44,113 bases of DNA from Muribaculaceae bacterium (GTDB lineage: Bacteria > Bacteroidota > Bacteroidia > Bacteroidales > Muribaculaceae): assembly GCA_009775375.1 (NCBI GenBank), contig VSPO01000012.1, forward strand, positions 1 to 44,113, written 5' to 3'. The notes under the pieces were generated by a model, which saw nothing but the letters and a program-made list of their open reading frames with translations, had not been told where the DNA came from and did not search any database. The translations under genes and the position numbers were made by a program. Position 1 is the first letter of the stretch. Each line of letters opens with the position of its first letter. Below, piece by piece: positions 41,900 to 44,113 of the stretch.

Positions 41900-43990
41900 T
41901 TAATCTATCAAGAAAGTCGAATTGAGAAAACCAATCATTATTTCACCATGTTTTTGAGCGGTTTCATTAGTCCATCCATCAGGATTGCCTTTGGCATCAA
42001 GATACATCCTGAGTAATTTTAAGCTTTGGAGTGCCTTATTTCGTACTTGGGATTCAACTCGTGAGAATTTTACATGAACATCCTCATTACTTTGTTGAGA
42101 ATTGAAACTTTGAGAAATCATAGCAAGGTTCCCAAAAGAGTCTATGTCCCTTCTTGACCACTCATCATTATTGGATTGGTTTTGCGGATGCAAATGTTCT
42201 ATTGAACGATTTGCCCGGAAAACATAATCTAAAACGGATTGATGATATTCCTTTGGATATGAAATAAGAACACCGGACTCATCTTCAGTTTCCTTCGGTA
42301 GAATTTCATGTTCCCAAAGATAATAATCCAATCTCCAAAACCAGTAGCGATCAATTGTATCATAGGTCATCTTATCCTTTGCAACCGGATGACTATGCTG
42401 ATTATTATCCCATTTTTTAAGATGGGATAAAATCGACTCCGTTGATTTATGCTTATCCCCATCGTTCAGGAATTTCAGCAATTCCTTTACCCACTTATAA
42501 TAAGGTGTGGATACATATAGCATGGCCTCATATTGCATTAGGCAATCATGGGACACACTTTCGTTTTCGTTGTGATATGTCAAAGAATATCGACTGTCCA
42601 GTCCATCTACTTTTCGGCGAATTACGAAACAATCAAGTGCTATTCTCAGTTTGAGAAGACGTTCGTAAAATCCTTGGACGTCGTTCTTTGTCAAGGACTC
42701 GCTGAATATTTCGGTAAGTTTGTCGGTCTTATAAAAAGACCAATCTCCTTCTTTGTTCTTGTATATATCAAGAGTGAGCAACAAAAACTCCGGGAAGGTT
42801 ATGACACTTCGTTCATTATTATCGCTAAACGGGTTGTTAAAATCTTCAGCTTTTACATCTATTTCAGCGATAGTTGGATATGACCCCGATGTTCTCTCTG
42901 TAAGTGAAGATGAGTCATAATCTAATATCTTATACAGAGCATCCTTTGTGCCAAGATTAAACAAGGACTCATATTCTTTAGAATACGCATATAGCCCCAC
43001 ATCTTCTTTCTTTTGAGTCAATTTCGACCAACTGTTCGCAAGATGACGGGCTTGTGGTTCAGATGAGATGTATCGCAAATGATGAGCCTTTAACAGATCG
43101 TAATCTGACAACTTCACACCTTTTGAGTTGGCATTTGAGAAAAACGTATATGCTAAATCAAGGTTATTACCTTTGATTACAATTACAGAAAATTTTAACG
43201 ATTTTAAGATTGTATCCAGAAGTTGATTGCTTCGCAAATCACGTATTAAAGTTGTAAGCACAGCCTTACAGTTTCGCACATGCTTTATTGCGTCGCTATC
43301 CTTAAATCTTTGATTTAACAATGGGATATTTCCGGTATGACCAAGCCCCCAAAGAATGAGAGAAAGTGTTACAAGTCGTTGTTGTCCATCAACAATTTCA
43401 TAAGACCCGTTACGGTCTTGCAGAATCAAGGTTCCCAGATGATAAGGCGAGTTTGGATGTATTTCTTTAAGGCTCTCCCATAAGGATTCTATCTGCTTAT
43501 TCTCCCAACAATAAATACGTTGATAATCTGGTATGGATAACGGAAGATCAAAGACATCTGTTATTCCCATATTTTGTATAGAAACTCTTTCCTCAGATAA
43601 GGAACGGTATTCGGGAGTGGCGACGTCATATACGCCTTTCAGTTCTCTGAAGGTTGTATTCTTAGAGAAAATATTGACGATATTTTCATCAAAGATTTCA
43701 ACGATGCGCACCAGTTTTGCTATAAGATCTTTTGTCCCATTAACTTCCTCTCTTATAATGCAGCTGATGCAGTCAGAGTCAGGAGCCAACCATTTGATTT
43801 CGCTTTCAAACTCTTTGACGCTCAACTTCAGTTCACGAACCTGTCGCGCGTATTTTTTACCGGTATATTCTCCTTCCAAATGTAGGCAAACATAACCTCC
43901 ATAGTATTCATAATGAATCCAAACAGTATCTAAGGATGTGTATATTTGAATCCATTTGAAGTATTGCCTCTTATTATACCAATCCGGCAT
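41900..43990 (-). CDS. DUF262/DUF1524 (GmrSD-like) protein, possibly 5'-truncated
   Basis: A protein of at least 696 residues in the GmrSD/BrxU/SspE-like group, nucleotide-driven nucleases that attack modified or foreign DNA. Residues 1-110 form a separate N-terminal domain I cannot name. DUF262 follows, with PDYQRIYCWENKQIESLWES and the ParB-like IVDGQQRLVTLSL. Near the C-terminus an HNH-type DUF1524 shows SIEHLHPQNQ and SFGNLAMISQSFNSQQSN. The frame stays open for 17 further codons upstream of the ATG at 43990 to the IS boundary, where it meets a stop. No promoter or ribosome site precedes that ATG, so the native start may have been removed. Base composition is clearly more AT-rich than the rest of the window, which suggests transfer. 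Confidence 0.88.
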   Translation of the reverse strand: MPDWYNKRQYFKWIQIYTSLDTVWIHYEYYGGYVCLHLEGEYTGKKYARQVRELKLSVKEFESEIKWLAPDSDCISCIIREEVNGTKDLIAKLVRIVEIFDENIVNIFSKNTTFRELKGVYDVATPEYRSLSEERVSIQNMGITDVFDLPLSIPDYQRIYCWENKQIESLWESLKEIHPNSPYHLGTLILQDRNGSYEIVDGQQRLVTLSLILWGLGHTGNIPLLNQRFKDSDAIKHVRNCKAVLTTLIRDLRSNQLLDTILKSLKFSVIVIKGNNLDLAYTFFSNANSKGVKLSDYDLLKAHHLRYISSEPQARHLANSWSKLTQKKEDVGLYAYSKEYESLFNLGTKDALYKILDYDSSSLTERTSGSYPTIAEIDVKAEDFNNPFSDNNERSVITFPEFLLLTLDIYKNKEGDWSFYKTDKLTEIFSESLTKNDVQGFYERLLKLRIALDCFVIRRKVDGLDSRYSLTYHNENESVSHDCLMQYEAMLYVSTPYYKWVKELLKFLNDGDKHKSTESILSHLKKWDNNQHSHPVAKDKMTYDTIDRYWFWRLDYYLWEHEILPKETEDESGVLISYPKEYHQSVLDYVFRANRSIEHLHPQNQSNNDEWSRRDIDSFGNLAMISQSFNSQQSNEDVHVKFSRVESQVRNKALQSLKLLRMYLDAKGNPDGWTNETAQKHGEIMIGFLNSTFLID

Positions 43991-44041
43991 AATTTTTACC
44001 CATTCGCGTGAAGGTTGTATTTCAGCGGATGGTTGTATTTT

Positions 44042-44113
44042 GGCTCAAGCCGAAAACCCGGTGCATGAATTTTGAGAAAAGTGTTAAATTTGTGGCATGA
44101 AAACCGCAGATGC
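44042..44113 (+). mobile_element. Right terminal copy of the probable insertion-sequence end
   Basis: Perfect inverted copy of bases 6-77. It starts GGCTCAAGCC exactly where similarity to the left end begins. It contains TAAATTTG (44085-44092) and an ATG at 44097 that opens M-K-T-A-D to the window edge, so the element's first gene reads outward, away from the window. Another short frame (MNFEKSVKFVA) ends at that ATG. Confidence 0.65.

Noticed and set aside
1..44113. Reading the whole window as a composite transposon between two IS copies
   Set aside because: The interior is mostly core genes (radA, nfo, groESL, aroE, ligA, rpe) unlikely to be mobile cargo; contig ends at repeats explain the pattern better.

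Overview
The window looks like a contig from a gut-type member of the Bacteroidales. Three things support this: repeated promoter elements of the Bacteroidetes form (TTTG, about 19-20 bases, TAnnTTTG); weak or absent Shine-Dalgarno sequences; and gene families typical of the group, such as a DUF5106-like lipid-pathway-neighbour protein, ComEC without a metallo-beta-lactamase domain, and UVR-tailed DUF151. The moderate GC content and a complete urease operon would suit Muribaculaceae or a relative, but this is inference; no rRNA or clade marker is present. Both ends of the window carry the same 72-bp sequence in inverted orientation. This looks like the end of an insertion sequence, so the window is probably a whole contig that stopped at repeat copies.

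Layout. Bases 1-77 are the left IS end, followed by a non-coding stretch with a nested hairpin structure. A DNA-repair and RNA block follows: radA and a SpoU methyltransferase on the minus strand, divergent from nfo and an MFS sugar transporter. Bases 5464-11169 hold the seven-gene urease operon ureABCEFGD (minus strand). It encodes the apoenzyme (UreABC) and all four nickel-insertion chaperones, including a UreE with an 18-histidine tail. An NlpC/P60 hydrolase, a secreted GH13 amylase and groES-groEL come next. An AT-rich spacer then carries a 9-bp tandem repeat. Beyond it lie a small lipoprotein coupled to an ABC-F ATPase, an M13 peptidase, aroE-comEC and a secreted leucine-rich-repeat protein.

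Bases 25086-36655 form a long plus-strand run with several 4-base ATGA overlaps: a GlcNAc-kinase-like ATPase, an SGNH esterase, a thioredoxin-fold protein without CxxC, DoxX, mnmA, DUF151 nuclease, argR, an ArgC-like protein without its catalytic cysteine, a tailless SSB, arginine decarboxylase speA, truA and ligA. A 25-bp perfect hairpin separates ligA from the minus-strand group rpe, dedA, a uracil-DNA-glycosylase-like protein and a flavodiiron protein. Immediately upstream of that group is one polypeptide joining flavin reductase, rubredoxin, rubrerythrin and a second rubredoxin, which should form an NAD(P)H-driven O2/NO/peroxide defence chain with the flavodiiron protein.

The last 2.6 kb is accessory DNA: an RHS fragment, then an AT-rich DUF262/HNH gene of the GmrSD-like antiphage or restriction type. 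Its reading frame stays open right up to the IS end, so it may have been cut by the insertion. The strongest candidates for something new are the four-module redox fusion with its glycosylase-linked partner, the ArgC-like and thioredoxin-like pseudoenzymes, and the IS-truncated DUF262 locus. I see no CRISPR array, tRNA, rRNA or prophage.
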